Positions 8,502 to 17,687 are shown, counted from the first letter of the stretch. The stretch: DNA of 36,944 bases from an uncultured Acetobacteraceae bacterium (GCA_903895595.1 CAITUP010000122.1:1-36944), one strand, 5' to 3'. Translations and numbers: made by a program. Notes: a model not told the origin generated them from the sequence alone.

Positions 8502-9695
8502 CTACCCCACCCGCGCCGCCTTCCCCGCCACCATTCCCTCGATTTCCTCGTCGGAGAACCCGACCTCTCGCAGCACCTCGGCCGTATGTTCGCCGAGCAG
8601 GGGCACATCGCGGCGGATATTCGCGGGAGTGCTCATGAAGCGCGTCGGCGGGCGTGCCAGACGCAAGGCGCCCTGGGTCGGATGTTCCACCACCGGGAAC
8701 ATATCCACCGCTTTCAAATGCGGCTGCTCCTTCACTTCCGCCATGCGGGTAAAGATCGTGTGCGGCACATCGATCCGCAGCAGCAACTCCTCCCACTCCG
8801 CGTTCTTACGGGTCAGCGCGATTTCACGCATTTTCGCGTAGACGATGTCGATGTTTTGGGCGCGTGCGACGGGGTCGTTGATTTCCAGTTCGTCCGTCAG
8901 TTCCGGCCGGCCCACAGCCTGAAAAAACGCGTTCCAGTTGGCGGCGGAGTAAGGCAGCATGATCATCCAGCCGTCCTTGGTCTTGGCCGGTTTGCGGTGA
9001 CGCATGCGCTTGTAGACGGGCGGGCCGATCGGCGGTTCGAAACTCAAGCCCCCCATCATTTCCACGCTGTTGAACGCTGCCAGAGTCTCCAGCATCGGCA
9101 CTTCCACCTGCTGGCCGACGCCACTGCGTTCCCGCTGATACAACGCCGCGCAAACGGCGGATGCCAGCGCCATCCCGGTCAGCTTGTCGGCAGCCAAAGT
9201 CGGGGCGAATTCCGGGACGTCGTCGGTCCCCAAAGCCGACGCGAACCCGCTGGCGGCTTGGATGATTTCGTCGAACGCCGGCCGCGCCCGCCACGGCCCG
9301 TCCTGCCCGAACCCCGTGGCGACGGCGTAAATCAGCCGAGGGTTCAGCGCCTTGCAGGCTTCATACCCAAACCCCAGCCGCCCCATCCCGGCCGGACGAA
9401 TATTCGTCACCAAAGCGTCGGCCGTCGGGATCAAACGCCGCAAAGCGTCCTTCCCGCCCTCGGTCTTCAAATCCAGCGCCAAGGACCGCTTGTTGCGGTT
9501 CAGCTGCAAAAAATTCGCCGCCATCCCCTTGTTGCGGAACAGGCCGGAGTTGCGCGCCGTGTCGCCGTTCAGCGTCTCGATCTTGATCACGTCCGCCCCC
9601 CAGTCGCCCAACGTCTGCGTGGCGAATGGCCCCAGTACGACGGTGGTGAGGTCGAGGACTCGGATGCCCTTGAGCGGGCCGGTTGCTTCGGTCAT
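8502..9695 (-). CDS. CaiB/BaiF (class III) CoA-transferase
   Basis: A 397-residue family III CoA-transferase. It opens with 'GPLKGIRVLDLTTVVLGPFA' and 'LGDWGADVIKIE', then 'NRNKRSLALDLKTEGGKDAL', 'ADALVTNIRPAGMGRLGFGY' and 'RPAFDEIIQAASGFAS', in which D142 matches the catalytic Asp that forms the acyl anhydride. These enzymes move CoA between carboxylic acids with an interlocked dimer. ATG at 9695 (MTEATGPLKG) was chosen because the conserved N-terminus begins right after it. The gene is divergent from the GMC oxidoreductase gene (60 bases apart) and heads an operon with the binding-protein gene behind it. Substrates cannot be named from sequence. Confidence 0.92.
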   Translation of the reverse strand: MTEATGPLKGIRVLDLTTVVLGPFATQTLGDWGADVIKIETLNGDTARNSGLFRNKGMAANFLQLNRNKRSLALDLKTEGGKDALRRLIPTADALVTNIRPAGMGRLGFGYEACKALNPRLIYAVATGFGQDGPWRARPAFDEIIQAASGFASALGTDDVPEFAPTLAADKLTGMALASAVCAALYQRERSGVGQQVEVPMLETLAAFNSVEMMGGLSFEPPIGPPVYKRMRHRKPAKTKDGWMIMLPYSAANWNAFFQAVGRPELTDELEINDPVARAQNIDIVYAKMREIALTRKNAEWEELLLRIDVPHTIFTRMAEVKEQPHLKAVDMFPVVEHPTQGALRLARPPTRFMSTPANIRRDVPLLGEHTAEVLREVGFSDEEIEGMVAGKAARVG

Positions 9696-9755
9696 GGTCT
9701 GTTTCCGGGTTGCTGACTGCGAGGATAGGCAAATCCGGCAAACGGGGGAAATCGC

Positions 9756-11375
9756 ATGGCCGAGGCAGCGTTCGACTACATCGTCACCGGGGCCGGATCG
9801 GCCGGCTGCGCCGTGGCCGCGCGCCTGAGCGAATCCGGGAAATACCGCGTCCTGCTGCTGGAAGCCGGGCCGCCCGACCGTAACCGCTGGATCCACGTGC
9901 CCATGGGTTTCTCCCGCGTGTACGCCGATCCGAAGGTGAACTGGATGTACGACAGCGAACCCGAGGAGCAGCTCGAAAACCGCACCATGTATTCCCCGCG
10001 CGGCAAGGTGCTCGGCGGTACTTCATCCATTAACGGCATGGTCTACATGCGCGGCAATCATGGCGATTACGACGAATGGCGGCAGCGTGGCTGCACTGGG
10101 TGGGATTTCGATTCCGTGCTGCCGTTCTTCAAGAAAGCGGAAAACCGGTTAAAGGGCGGGGACGAGTTTCACGGCACCGGCGGGCCATTGACCGTCACGG
10201 ACCGCGAGCCCGGCCACGATCTGACCGATGCCGTTATCGCCGGCATGGTGGAGTATGGGCTGCCGCGCAACCCCGATGTGAACGGCGCGGCGCAGGAAGG
10301 CGCCGGCTATTTCCAGGCTACGACCGGCAACAGCAAGCGATGGAGCACCGCGACCGCCTATCTCGCTCCGGCGCGCGACCGAGGCAATCTGGTGGTGCGG
10401 CCGAATTCGATGGCGACGCGGGTGGTGATCGAAAACGGTATCGCGACCGGGGTGGAATATCGCGAAAACGGTGTGCCGCGCGTTTCGTCGGCGCGGAAGG
10501 AAGTCATCGTGTGCGGCGGGGTGTTCAACTCGCCGCAGCTGCTGCAATTGTCGGGGGTCGGACCGGGCGCGTTATTGCAACAATTCGGCATCCAGGTCGT
10601 GCGCGATATCCCGGCGGTCGGGGCGCATATGCAGGATCATTTTTATGTCCGGCATGCCTATCGTTCCACACCCGGCGCGACGATGAACGAACTCGCCAAC
10701 AGCCTGCCGCGTCAGGCCATCGCCTACGCCCGGTATTTGCTGTTCAAATCGGGACCTTTGGCAGCCAACGGCGTGCCGGCCGGCGGCTTCGCGCGCAGCG
10801 ATCCTCGGCTGGAGCGGCCGGATCTGCAGTTCAATTTCTCGCCCTTCAGCTATGCGTTTCGCGGGCCGAAAGGCGCGGTGGCGCATGAATTTCCGGGGTT
10901 CAGTCTAAGCGCGATCCATTTGAAACCCGACGCGCGAGGCACGGTGACGCTGAAAAGCCCCGATCCGCTGGCGGCTCCGGCCATCAAGTTCAACTTCCTG
11001 AACACGCATTACGATTTGCAGGCGCTGATGACGGGCATGAAGATGGTACGCGCGTTCACGCAACAACCCTCGCTGGCGCGTTACGTGGTCGAGGAAGTTC
11101 TGCCCGGCCCGCATGTGCAGACCGACGCGGATTACGAAAAGGCGATCCGGCAAAACGCTCTGTCCAACCTCCATCCGGTCGGCACCTGCCGCATGGGGCC
11201 GGAGGGGAGCGGCGCCGTGGTCGATCCTCGGTTGCGGGTGTTCGGGGTTGGGGGGCTGCGGGTCGTCGATGCCTCGGTGATGCCGAGCGTGCCGGCGGGA
11301 AATACGAATGCTCCGACGATTATGATCGCGGAGAAGGCGGCAGCGATGATTCTGGAGGATGCGGCGCAGCGGTGA
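9756..11375 (+). CDS. GMC-family FAD-dependent oxidoreductase (choline dehydrogenase-like)
   Basis: A 539-residue glucose-methanol-choline oxidoreductase. The FAD-binding Rossmann motif is 'GAGSAGC' (12-18). GMC signature 1 is '[20 protein letters not shown]', signature 2 is '[16 protein letters not shown]', and the C-terminal active site is '[10 protein letters not shown]' with H473 and 'GNTNAPT' (about 515-521). The family oxidises primary or secondary alcohols to aldehydes or ketones, in bacteria usually passing electrons to the respiratory chain. No signal peptide is seen, so it is likely cytoplasmic or peripheral to the membrane. SD 'GGGGGA' lies 7 bases before the ATG. It is monocistronic, with a terminator-like palindrome after it. 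The alcohol substrate is not predictable. Confidence 0.92.
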   Translation: MAEAAFDYIVTGAGSAGCAVAARLSESGKYRVLLLEAGPPDRNRWIHVPMGFSRVYADPKVNWMYDSEPEEQLENRTMYSPRGKVLGGTSSINGMVYMRGNHGDYDEWRQRGCTGWDFDSVLPFFKKAENRLKGGDEFHGTGGPLTVTDREPGHDLTDAVIAGMVEYGLPRNPDVNGAAQEGAGYFQATTGNSKRWSTATAYLAPARDRGNLVVRPNSMATRVVIENGIATGVEYRENGVPRVSSARKEVIVCGGVFNSPQLLQLSGVGPGALLQQFGIQVVRDIPAVGAHMQDHFYVRHAYRSTPGATMNELANSLPRQAIAYARYLLFKSGPLAANGVPAGGFARSDPRLERPDLQFNFSPFSYAFRGPKGAVAHEFPGFSLSAIHLKPDARGTVTLKSPDPLAAPAIKFNFLNTHYDLQALMTGMKMVRAFTQQPSLARYVVEEVLPGPHVQTDADYEKAIRQNALSNLHPVGTCRMGPEGSGAVVDPRLRVFGVGGLRVVDASVMPSVPAGNTNAPTIMIAEKAAAMILEDAAQR

Positions 11376-11404
11376 CCAGACGAGCCCGCGACGGTCGCCC
11401 CACC

Positions 11405-11439
11405 TCCGTCCTGGTCGGGCCTGACCCGACCAGGACGGA
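11405..11439. terminator. Palindrome of repeat family A between convergent genes
   Basis: Perfect 15-base arms TCCGTCCTGGTCGGG (11405-11419) and CCCGACCAGGACGGA (11425-11439) with loop CCTGA. It lies between the convergent stops of the GMC gene (11375) and the amidase gene (11451). It is a variant of the repeat at 4186, 18648 and 36845. The A-to-C change in the left arm is matched by T-to-G in the right arm, so pairing is kept. It probably acts as a bidirectional terminator or mRNA end-protector. Confidence 0.65.
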
Positions 11440-11450
11440 TATGCATCGAA

Positions 11451-12791
11451 CTAAATTCGTACCGCTTTTTCCACCGCCACGGCGATCGAGAACAACCGCG
11501 TATCGCCCATCGTCTCCCCGTTCAGCATCAGCCCGACCGGCGCCTCCCCGTCGCGATGGCATGGAATGCTGATCGAGCAGCGGTCCAGGAAATTCCCCAG
11601 CGCGGTATTGCGCAGGATCAGCATGTTGATCCGGTTGTATTCCCGTTCGTCGTCCAGGTCCGCGATTTTGGGCGCGACGATGGGAACCGTCGGCATCAGC
11701 ACGCAGTCGAAGTCGCGGGTCCGCGCATCGAAACTGGCGACTATCCGAGCGCGGGCCGCCACCAGATCGAGGTAATCGGCGGCGCTCATGCCCTCCCCTC
11801 GGGCGATGCGGACGCGGATGCGGGGGTCGTAGCCGGCGCCTTTCGACGCCAGCAAGGCGCGGTGCCAAGCGAAGGCCTCGGACGCCGCGAACCCGCCTTT
11901 CGCGTTGGCGGCAGCGATATCTTCGAACTCCGGGCATTTTACCCGCACCACCGAGGCACCGGCCGCCGTCAAAGCCGCCAGCGCACGGTCGAACGCTACA
12001 GCGACGGTGGCATCGATCCCGTCCAGCACCATGTTCTCCGGCACCGCGAAACGCAGTCCGTTCAGGCCAACCGGCGCAGGCACCGAAGCCCCCTCCCCCG
12101 CCAAAATACCATCGATAGCCGCGCAGCACGCCACGCTCGGCGCCAGCGGGCCGACGGAATCCAACGACGGCGCCAACGGCAGCACGCCAGTGATGGGCAC
12201 CCGCCGAGAGGTAGGCTTGTAGCCGACAATGCCACAGAACGCCGCCGGGATACGGCAGGACCCGCCAGTATCCGTCCCCAGCCCAGCCGCCGCCATACCG
12301 TCGGCCACCGCGACCCCAGTGCCGGAGGAACTACCGCCCGGAATCCGTTTCGACGCGCGGTCCCAAGGGCTGGTCGGTGTGCCGTAATGCGGGTTGATGC
12401 CCAGGCCGGAGAACGCGAACTCCGTCATGTTCACCCGCCCCATCGGGATGAACCCGGCCGCGAGCATGCGTGCCACAACGGGCGCGTTCGCCCCGGCCGA
12501 GGGCGCATCGGCCAGCACCGCCGACCCGGCCGGCGTCGGCTCGCCCGCGATATCGAACAAATCCTTCAACGCGATCGGAATACCGGCATACCGCCCCGGC
12601 GACCGCCCCACCTTCCGCAACGCATCCGCCGCGTCGGCCATCGCGCGCGCCTGATCCGCATGCACCTTGATGAAAGCCCGCGACCCCTCCCCCGCCGGAT
12701 CGGCGATCTTCGCGAGGGAATCTTCCACCAACGCGCGGCTGGTGGTTTGGCCGGTTGCCAGGGCCTGGGCGAGTTGGTCGATTGTGCGCAT
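11451..12791 (-). CDS. Amidase-signature hydrolase
   Basis: A 446-residue amidase-signature enzyme with the complete Ser-cisSer-Lys triad: K76 in 'ALKDLFD', cis-Ser S154 in 'PGGSSSGTG', and nucleophile S178 in '[19 protein letters not shown]'. The 24-residue spacing between the two serines is that of the family. It hydrolyses carboxylic amides to acid plus ammonia or amine in the cytosol. GatA itself is unlikely because no gatB or gatC lies near. ATG at 12791 ([11 protein letters not shown]) matches the family N-terminus and has 'AGGAA' upstream. It diverges from the uronate dehydrogenase-like gene with only 33 bases between start codons, so promoters must overlap the opposite gene. The substrate is unknown. 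Confidence 0.92.
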   Translation of the reverse strand: MRTIDQLAQALATGQTTSRALVEDSLAKIADPAGEGSRAFIKVHADQARAMADAADALRKVGRSPGRYAGIPIALKDLFDIAGEPTPAGSAVLADAPSAGANAPVVARMLAAGFIPMGRVNMTEFAFSGLGINPHYGTPTSPWDRASKRIPGGSSSGTGVAVADGMAAAGLGTDTGGSCRIPAAFCGIVGYKPTSRRVPITGVLPLAPSLDSVGPLAPSVACCAAIDGILAGEGASVPAPVGLNGLRFAVPENMVLDGIDATVAVAFDRALAALTAAGASVVRVKCPEFEDIAAANAKGGFAASEAFAWHRALLASKGAGYDPRIRVRIARGEGMSAADYLDLVAARARIVASFDARTRDFDCVLMPTVPIVAPKIADLDDEREYNRINMLILRNTALGNFLDRCSISIPCHRDGEAPVGLMLNGETMGDTRLFSIAVAVEKAVRI

Positions 12792-12824
12792 GATAGGTTC
12801 CTGTTCGTCCTTTCGGAGCATGCC

Positions 12825-13667
12825 ATGACTCGCGCCCCCGCCAAACCCGTTTTCCTCACCGGAGCCTCCGGCAAGCTCGGCCGCGTGCTGGCGAAATCGC
12901 TGTCGGACGAGGGCTGGACGCTGGTCATGACCGACATCGTGCCGTTCCCCGAACCGCTGCCGCGCAACGCGACGTTCACCGTCGCCGATTTGAACGACGG
13001 CGTGACCATTCTGCGGCTGGCGGAGGGATGCGGCGCGATCGTGCATCTGGGCGGTGTGTCGGTGGAACGACCGTTCGAAGAAGTGTTGGGGCCGAATATT
13101 CGCGGCCTTTTTCACATCTACGAGGCCGCTCGGCGGGAAAAGGCACGGGTGATTTTCGCGTCGTCGAACCACTCCATCGGCTTTCACGAACGCACCGAAA
13201 GCATCGGCGCCGACACGCAGTTTCTGCCGGACGGGTTCTATGGACTGTCGAAAGCCTATGGCGAGTTGATGGGGCGTTTATACTGGTTCAAGCACGGGGT
13301 GGAGAGCGTCAACGTGCGCATCGGCTCCGCCTACCCCGAACCGATCAATGCTCGGATGCTATCCACATGGCTGTCCTACGGCGATCTGTCGCGGCTGGTC
13401 GTGTGCGCGGTGACGGCGGAGAAAACGGGCACCTGCGTGGTCTGGGGCGCCTCCGACAACGGCCGCATGACCTGGTGGCGCGACGATGCGCGCGCCGAAC
13501 TGGGGTGGAAACCGACCGATAGCGCCGATCCGTACGCGGGGCAGCTATCCGGCGCCGTGAGCGGGGATCCGGTTGAGGAACGCTACATGGGCGGGGCATT
13601 CTGTTCTCTCGGATATTCGAGATCGGCGCCGGCTCCGGCGGGGTTGTTTACGAACGGAAAGGAGTGA
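12825..13667 (+). CDS. NAD-dependent epimerase/dehydratase family, uronate dehydrogenase-like
   Basis: A 280-residue extended-SDR protein. The NAD motif is 'LTGASGKLGR' (G13, G16, G19). The catalytic region is 'FASSNHSIGFH' (111-121) with 'YGLSK' (Y139, K143). The stretches 'SSNH-IGF', 'VRIGSAYPEPINARMLSTWL' and 'VVWGASDN' are typical of uronate dehydrogenases, which oxidise galacturonate or glucuronate to the aldarolactone with NAD+. That makes hexuronate or a related aldose acid a reasonable substrate guess. The ATG at 12825 has 'TCGGAG' upstream. It is the first gene of a tight operon with a GST gene (3 bases on, SD overlapping the stop) and a VOC-family gene. No other hexuronate-pathway gene is in the window, so the pathway remains an inference. 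Confidence 0.85.
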   Translation: MTRAPAKPVFLTGASGKLGRVLAKSLSDEGWTLVMTDIVPFPEPLPRNATFTVADLNDGVTILRLAEGCGAIVHLGGVSVERPFEEVLGPNIRGLFHIYEAARREKARVIFASSNHSIGFHERTESIGADTQFLPDGFYGLSKAYGELMGRLYWFKHGVESVNVRIGSAYPEPINARMLSTWLSYGDLSRLVVCAVTAEKTGTCVVWGASDNGRMTWWRDDARAELGWKPTDSADPYAGQLSGAVSGDPVEERYMGGAFCSLGYSRSAPAPAGLFTNGKE

Positions 13668-13670
13668 CCC

Positions 13671-14333
13671 ATGACCGAAGGCACGTTGTATATCGGCCAT
13701 AAGCGCTACTCGTCCTGGTCGATGCGCGGCTGGCTCGCGGTGAAGCTGGCTCGGTTGAATGTCGAGGTGGTGACGATCCCGTTCGTCCGCCCAGGCCCGA
13801 CTCCCGCCATCGCTGCGCTGTCGCCCAACGGGTTGGTGCCCTACCTGGAACACCAGGGCGCGCGCGTGTGGGAGTCATTGTCGATCTGCGACTATTGCGC
13901 TGAATACGAACCCGCGTTGTGGCCGGAGGACCGGGTGGCCCGCGCCCATGCCCGTTCCATTTCCTGCGAGATGTTGGCGGGGTTTCGCGACCTTCGGCAG
14001 AACATGTGGATGAACCTGTGCCGCGATTTCTCGCCGCACGGGCGCACGCCGGGGGCACTGGCGAATATCGCGCATATCGAGAAACTCTGGGCCGACACCC
14101 GTGCTCGGTTCGGCGCCGGCGGGCCGTTCCTGTTCGGAGCCACATTCAACGCGGCGGATGCGATGTTCGCGCCAGTCGTCGGGCGGTTCCTGGGCTGGAA
14201 GCCGGAACTCACCGCCGCCACCAAAGCCTATTGCGACGCCGTGCGGGCGCATCCTCTGGTGGACGAGTGGTACCGAGGCGCGATGGCCGAACCGGATTCC
14301 ATGCTCGTCGCGGAATACGAAACGCTGAAATGA
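13671..14333 (+). CDS. Glutathione S-transferase family protein
   Basis: A 220-residue GST. The N-terminal thioredoxin-like half carries 'YIGHKRYSSWSMRGWLAVKL', with the 'YSSWS-R-WLA' active-site segment of a common proteobacterial GST group, then 'SPNGLVPYLEHQGARVWESL'. The helical half follows, with 'GPFLFGATFNAADAMFAPVV'. It would use glutathione for conjugation, isomerisation or peroxide reduction in the cytosol. It resembles maleylacetoacetate-isomerase-like GSTs in general layout, but the specific reaction is not assignable. The SD 'AAGGAG' overlaps the stop of the preceding dehydrogenase gene, and its own stop overlaps the next start as ATGA. The three genes are therefore translated as a coupled unit. 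Confidence 0.88.
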   Translation: MTEGTLYIGHKRYSSWSMRGWLAVKLARLNVEVVTIPFVRPGPTPAIAALSPNGLVPYLEHQGARVWESLSICDYCAEYEPALWPEDRVARAHARSISCEMLAGFRDLRQNMWMNLCRDFSPHGRTPGALANIAHIEKLWADTRARFGAGGPFLFGATFNAADAMFAPVVGRFLGWKPELTAATKAYCDAVRAHPLVDEWYRGAMAEPDSMLVAEYETLK

Positions 14334-15115
14334 GCCAGGCGATCGGCCTCGATCACGCCGGCATCGTCGGGCGAGACCTGACGGCGCTGGCGGCTGCGTT
14401 TCAAGCGTTGGGGTTCACGCTGACGCCCCTGGCGCGGCATGCCGGCGGACGCACCGGCAACCGCTGCGTCATGCTGCGGGACGGCGGATATCTGGAGTTG
14501 ATGTCCACCGTCGATGGCGGCATCAGCGCGACATTGGACCGATTTCTGGCGCGCCACGCCGGCTTGCACATCTTGGCGTTGGAGATCGACGACGTCGCGG
14601 CTGTTCAGGGTCGGCTGCGGTTGGCCTTCGGGTCGGCGCCGGATGTTTCCCATACGGATCGCGCGGTGGACGCTGCCGATCCGGATGGGCCTCGCGCGCG
14701 GTTCGCGCTGCTGACACCGCCCGACCCGCCGGAGGGGCGGGTGCATCTAATCCGGCACGAAACCCGTGAGGCGCTGTGGCAGGACCGGTTCCTGGGGCAC
14801 GCCAACAATGCGGTGGCACTGACGGAGATTGTCCTGGAAGCGCCCGAACCCGCTCGGACGGCGGCTTGGTTCTCCCGGCTCGCCGGTCGCACGGTGACGC
14901 CCGATCAGGAGGGTGGATACGCGCTGCAACTCCCGCGCGGGCGGGTGCGGATTTTACCCGGTGCCGAGCCTCGGATGGTTGGCGTGACACTGCGGACCGG
15001 GGACAGGAACGCCAGCATCCGGCGGTGGCTGGGCGAACACGAGATCGCGTTCCGGGACGACCGCGATGCCGTTGCCGTCGATATCGTTGGGACCTCGCTG
15101 CGGTTTACGGCCTAA
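14330..15115 (+). CDS. VOC (glyoxalase-like) family protein
   Basis: A 261-residue two-module vicinal-oxygen-chelate protein, closest in layout to the Glyoxalase_3-type lyases. It begins 'IGLDHAGIVGRDLTALAAAF', where H9 would be the first metal ligand. 'MLRDGGYLELMSTVD' supplies a probable Glu ligand, and a second beta-alpha-beta unit starts near 'NNAVALTEIVLEAPEPARTA'. Such proteins bind a divalent metal and act as dioxygenases, isomerases or lyases. The start ATG overlaps the GST stop. The 3' end overlaps the convergent brnA gene by 11 bases, with no terminator between them. The substrate is unknown. Its place behind a GST gene suggests an electrophile-detoxifying or ring-cleavage role, which is inference. 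Confidence 0.78.
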   Translation: MSQAIGLDHAGIVGRDLTALAAAFQALGFTLTPLARHAGGRTGNRCVMLRDGGYLELMSTVDGGISATLDRFLARHAGLHILALEIDDVAAVQGRLRLAFGSAPDVSHTDRAVDAADPDGPRARFALLTPPDPPEGRVHLIRHETREALWQDRFLGHANNAVALTEIVLEAPEPARTAAWFSRLAGRTVTPDQEGGYALQLPRGRVRILPGAEPRMVGVTLRTGDRNASIRRWLGEHEIAFRDDRDAVAVDIVGTSLRFTA

Positions 15116-15464
15116 GGCGCTTCTGCGTCTCGACGTACGACTTCAGCACCGCGTTCATGCGGGTCTGCCAGCCGGGGCCTTGGGCTTTGAACCAGTCGAT
15201 GACCTCGGCATCCAGCCGCATGCCCTGATGCCGCTTCGGCACGCGCGGCGAAAACACAACGCCCGCCTTCTGCCAGAATGCATCGTCGAGCGGCTGCGAG
15301 TCCGGGTCCGCCTGGGCGGCGGCATCGATGTCGGCATCCGACAGGGATTCGACCCGGTCCCAATCGGTGCCAACGACAGCGGGGCTATGCGTGCCGTCCG
15401 GCTGTTCGATCGTCACCGCACCGTCAGGCGTCAAGACGGCCTTGGTCATGCGTGCTTGTTTCAT
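15105..15464 (-). CDS. brnA: BrnA-type antitoxin
   Basis: A 119-residue protein with the C-terminal ribbon-helix-helix region of BrnA antitoxins: 'RVPKRHQGMRLDAEVIDWFK', then 'AQGPGWQTRMNAVLKSYVET'. BrnA binds and inhibits BrnT and represses the brnTA promoter. The N-terminal part ('DADIDAAAQADPDSQPLDD') is the acidic segment that contacts the toxin in the family. The ATG at 15464 is preceded by SD 'AGAGGT' at 8 bases, which supports this start over the internal ATG at 15449. The first 41 bases lie inside the 3' end of brnT, so synthesis of the two is coupled. The toxin-first gene order is typical of brnTA. Confidence 0.88.
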   Translation of the reverse strand: MKQARMTKAVLTPDGAVTIEQPDGTHSPAVVGTDWDRVESLSDADIDAAAQADPDSQPLDDAFWQKAGVVFSPRVPKRHQGMRLDAEVIDWFKAQGPGWQTRMNAVLKSYVETQKRLRP

Positions 15465-15777
15465 AGGCCTGTACCTCTTTCCAGTTCGCTCGGCGGGCGG
15501 AGATCAGCCTGATGGTGTCCCCGCGCCGGGTGAACGTCACATGATAAATCTTCGTCCTGAACGGACAGAGAAGAACGAACCTCTGCTCCCCGTAGTCGCG
15601 GCGGCGGTCCTCGACCACGAGGGCCTTGGTCTCCGCCACGGCGAAAATGGGCAGGATATCGGCGAAAGCGATGCCATGCTTCCGGTGGTTGGCCGCGTTC
15701 TTTTCGTCGTCCCATTCGAACTGGCGGGAATGTAGCAACAGTTCGTTGTAACGGTCAATACGAATCTCCGAATGCAT
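15424..15777 (-). CDS. brnT: BrnT-type toxin
   Basis: A 117-residue BrnT-family RelE-fold RNase toxin. It has 'FEWDDEKNAANHRKHGIAFA' (family start motif), 'VEDRRRDYGEQRFVLL', and the C-terminal 'GDTIRLISARRANWKEVQAYE', which carries the conserved R-I/L-ISAR block. BrnT cleaves RNA and arrests growth until bound by BrnA. The ATG at 15777 is preceded by 'AGGGAG' at a good distance. This gives about 20 residues before the usual BrnT start, so a later start cannot be excluded. It begins 11 bases after the EAL-protein stop and could be read through from that gene. It overlaps brnA by 41 bases. Confidence 0.88.
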   Translation of the reverse strand: MHSEIRIDRYNELLLHSRQFEWDDEKNAANHRKHGIAFADILPIFAVAETKALVVEDRRRDYGEQRFVLLCPFRTKIYHVTFTRRGDTIRLISARRANWKEVQAYETSTHDQGRLDA

Positions 15778-15788
15778 CGACGTTCTCC

Positions 15789-17687
15789 CTAGTACCGCCA
15801 ACGCGTCAGCCCGGCGGCGGGCGCTGGCGCGGGCGCCGGCTTCCCGAACAACCAGCCTTGGCCGTAGCGCACCCCGAGTTCGCTCATAAGCGCCGCTTCG
15901 GCCTCTGTTTCGACCATCTCGGCGATGGTTTCGGCACCGGAGGCGCTGGCCAGTTCGCGCATCGACGCCACGAACGCCCGTCCCTGGTCGCTCAGGGCGG
16001 CGGCGCGGACGTAGGCGCCGTCGATCTTCACCACGTCCACTTTCAGGTCCCGCAGATACCGGAACGACGCACTCCCGGCGCCGAAGTCGTCCAGACAGAC
16101 CGGCACCCCGGCGTCCCGCAACCGAGCAATGCGGGCGGCAGCGGCGGGAAGGTCGGCGATCTCCGCGGTTTCGGTCAGCTCGATCAGCAGCTGACCGCGG
16201 GGCAGCCCGGCGGCGGCGGCAATCAACTGGTCCGTGAAGGCTGGGTCGGCGATGGACGCACCGGACACGTTGACGGCGACGGACACCCGGGACTCCCGGA
16301 TCGTGCTCAGCGCGCGCATCAACACCGCGCGGTCGAGCGCGAGGGAGAGCCCGACGGCCTCCACCAGCGTGACGAACTCCTGCGTATCGGCGGCGGGGTT
16401 ATCGGGGCCGGAGTTGGGGCGAAGCAGGGATTCATAGTGATGGACCACACGGTCGGACAGCGCGACCACCGGTTGGAACATCAGGGCGAACCGTCCTCCC
16501 TGGATAAAGCCGGCCAACGCCCGCTTGTGGCTGTTGGCTTGCTCGATGATGCCGCTCAACCCCCCGGTCAGACCCGCCGCATCCGATCCGGCGGCGCCGA
16601 ACCGCGACAGCACGACGCGCAGCGCCTGCACGGACTCGCCCAGCGACAGGCCGGCAGGATCGAGGTCCAGCTGGCTGCCTTTCACCTCCGCTTTGCCGTT
16701 CGGCGCGAAGCTGGCGACAAGATCGCGGAGCGCATCGCCCAGGCGTTGCAGGTCCGTGCCGACGGGACCGAGGACGCCGAAGCGGCCGTCGCCGACCTCC
16801 CCCACCACCAGTCCCTCGGTCGGGTTGTCGCCGGCGAGGCGCCCGATCTCGCGGCGCAGCACGTCCATGTGGATCCGGTCCAGGCCGGCGGTGGTCTGCT
16901 CCCAGTCCCGCACGTCCAGCAACCCGAGCACGGCGGCTTGCCCGCCGCGAACCCAATCGGTGGCCTCGATGCCGAAATCCTTGGCTTGCTTGAGGGTGGT
17001 TTCCGCCTCCCCCCCCTGCTCCGGCGGCCGTCCCACCGTCACGAAATACCGTTTGCTCGGCCCGTCCAACGCGAGGCCCGTAACGACGCAGCGGGTTTCC
17101 TGGGGGTTCGCCAGACGCAGCATGGTGGGGGCAATGCGGCCGCGCGTCCCCGTGGCAAGGGTTTTGGCCAGGCTTTCGCGATCGCGAGGCGCGAACAGAT
17201 CGCCCAGGCTCTGCCCGATCGCCTGACCCGGCGTGCGTCCTAGCAGCGGACCGAAGGCGCCGCCGGCCCAGCCGATGCGCCCGTCGCCGTCAACCTCGAT
17301 CAACAGGTCGGAGCCAGCGAACGCGAAGGTCGCCATATCGGTCAGGCGCGTGATGTCGCGCACGGTGGCCAGGAACGTGCCCCGGTTTACCCGATTGACG
17401 CCCAACGACAGCGTGACCTTACGCGGTCCGGCCCGCCCGTCGATGCGGCGCTGGTCGAGGATCGTGCCGCTCTTCGGCGCGAACGCCGCGACGGTCGCGG
17501 CCAGCTCCGGACACAGATGCCGCAGCGCGAAGAAGATATTGTCGAGCGCCTGCTCCCCCAGCAGCGGCATCAGCAGCTGGGTTGCCATGCCGTTGCGCAG
17601 GGTCAGCGTGCCGTCCGGCGCGAAGGTCATCACCCCGATCGGCAGGAGATCGACCACGCGCAGCAGGTCTTCGTGGGGGATCGTCAT
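15789..17687 (-). CDS. PAS-PAS-degenerate GGDEF-EAL protein, probable c-di-GMP phosphodiesterase
   Basis: A 632-residue cytosolic signalling protein without transmembrane segments. Two PAS-like regions (about 10-115 and 120-220) are followed by a degenerate GGDEF-like region where 'VGDGRF' (298-303) replaces GGDEF, so no cyclase activity is expected. The C-terminal EAL domain (about 385-620) keeps the catalytic set: E419 (as ESL), N473, E503, D533-D534 in 'LDDFGAG', K554 in 'KIDG', E590 in 'AEMVE', and Q610 in 'GQGWLFGKP'. It should hydrolyse c-di-GMP, or at least bind it, under control of the PAS regions. SD 'GGAGAAGG' precedes the ATG. It is closely followed by brnTA, an unusual neighbourhood. 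The tail is Pro/Ala-rich. Confidence 0.88.
   Translation of the reverse strand: MTIPHEDLLRVVDLLPIGVMTFAPDGTLTLRNGMATQLLMPLLGEQALDNIFFALRHLCPELAATVAAFAPKSGTILDQRRIDGRAGPRKVTLSLGVNRVNRGTFLATVRDITRLTDMATFAFAGSDLLIEVDGDGRIGWAGGAFGPLLGRTPGQAIGQSLGDLFAPRDRESLAKTLATGTRGRIAPTMLRLANPQETRCVVTGLALDGPSKRYFVTVGRPPEQGGEAETTLKQAKDFGIEATDWVRGGQAAVLGLLDVRDWEQTTAGLDRIHMDVLRREIGRLAGDNPTEGLVVGEVGDGRFGVLGPVGTDLQRLGDALRDLVASFAPNGKAEVKGSQLDLDPAGLSLGESVQALRVVLSRFGAAGSDAAGLTGGLSGIIEQANSHKRALAGFIQGGRFALMFQPVVALSDRVVHHYESLLRPNSGPDNPAADTQEFVTLVEAVGLSLALDRAVLMRALSTIRESRVSVAVNVSGASIADPAFTDQLIAAAAGLPRGQLLIELTETAEIADLPAAAARIARLRDAGVPVCLDDFGAGSASFRYLRDLKVDVVKIDGAYVRAAALSDQGRAFVASMRELASASGAETIAEMVETEAEAALMSELGVRYGQGWLFGKPAPAPAPAAGLTRWRY

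Noticed and set aside
11556-12824. Open frame continuous with and upstream of the uronate dehydrogenase-like gene, giving a possible 703-residue protein
   Set aside because: The upstream part is antisense to a well-supported amidase and has no domain. The real start is ATG 12825, just before the NAD-binding motif.
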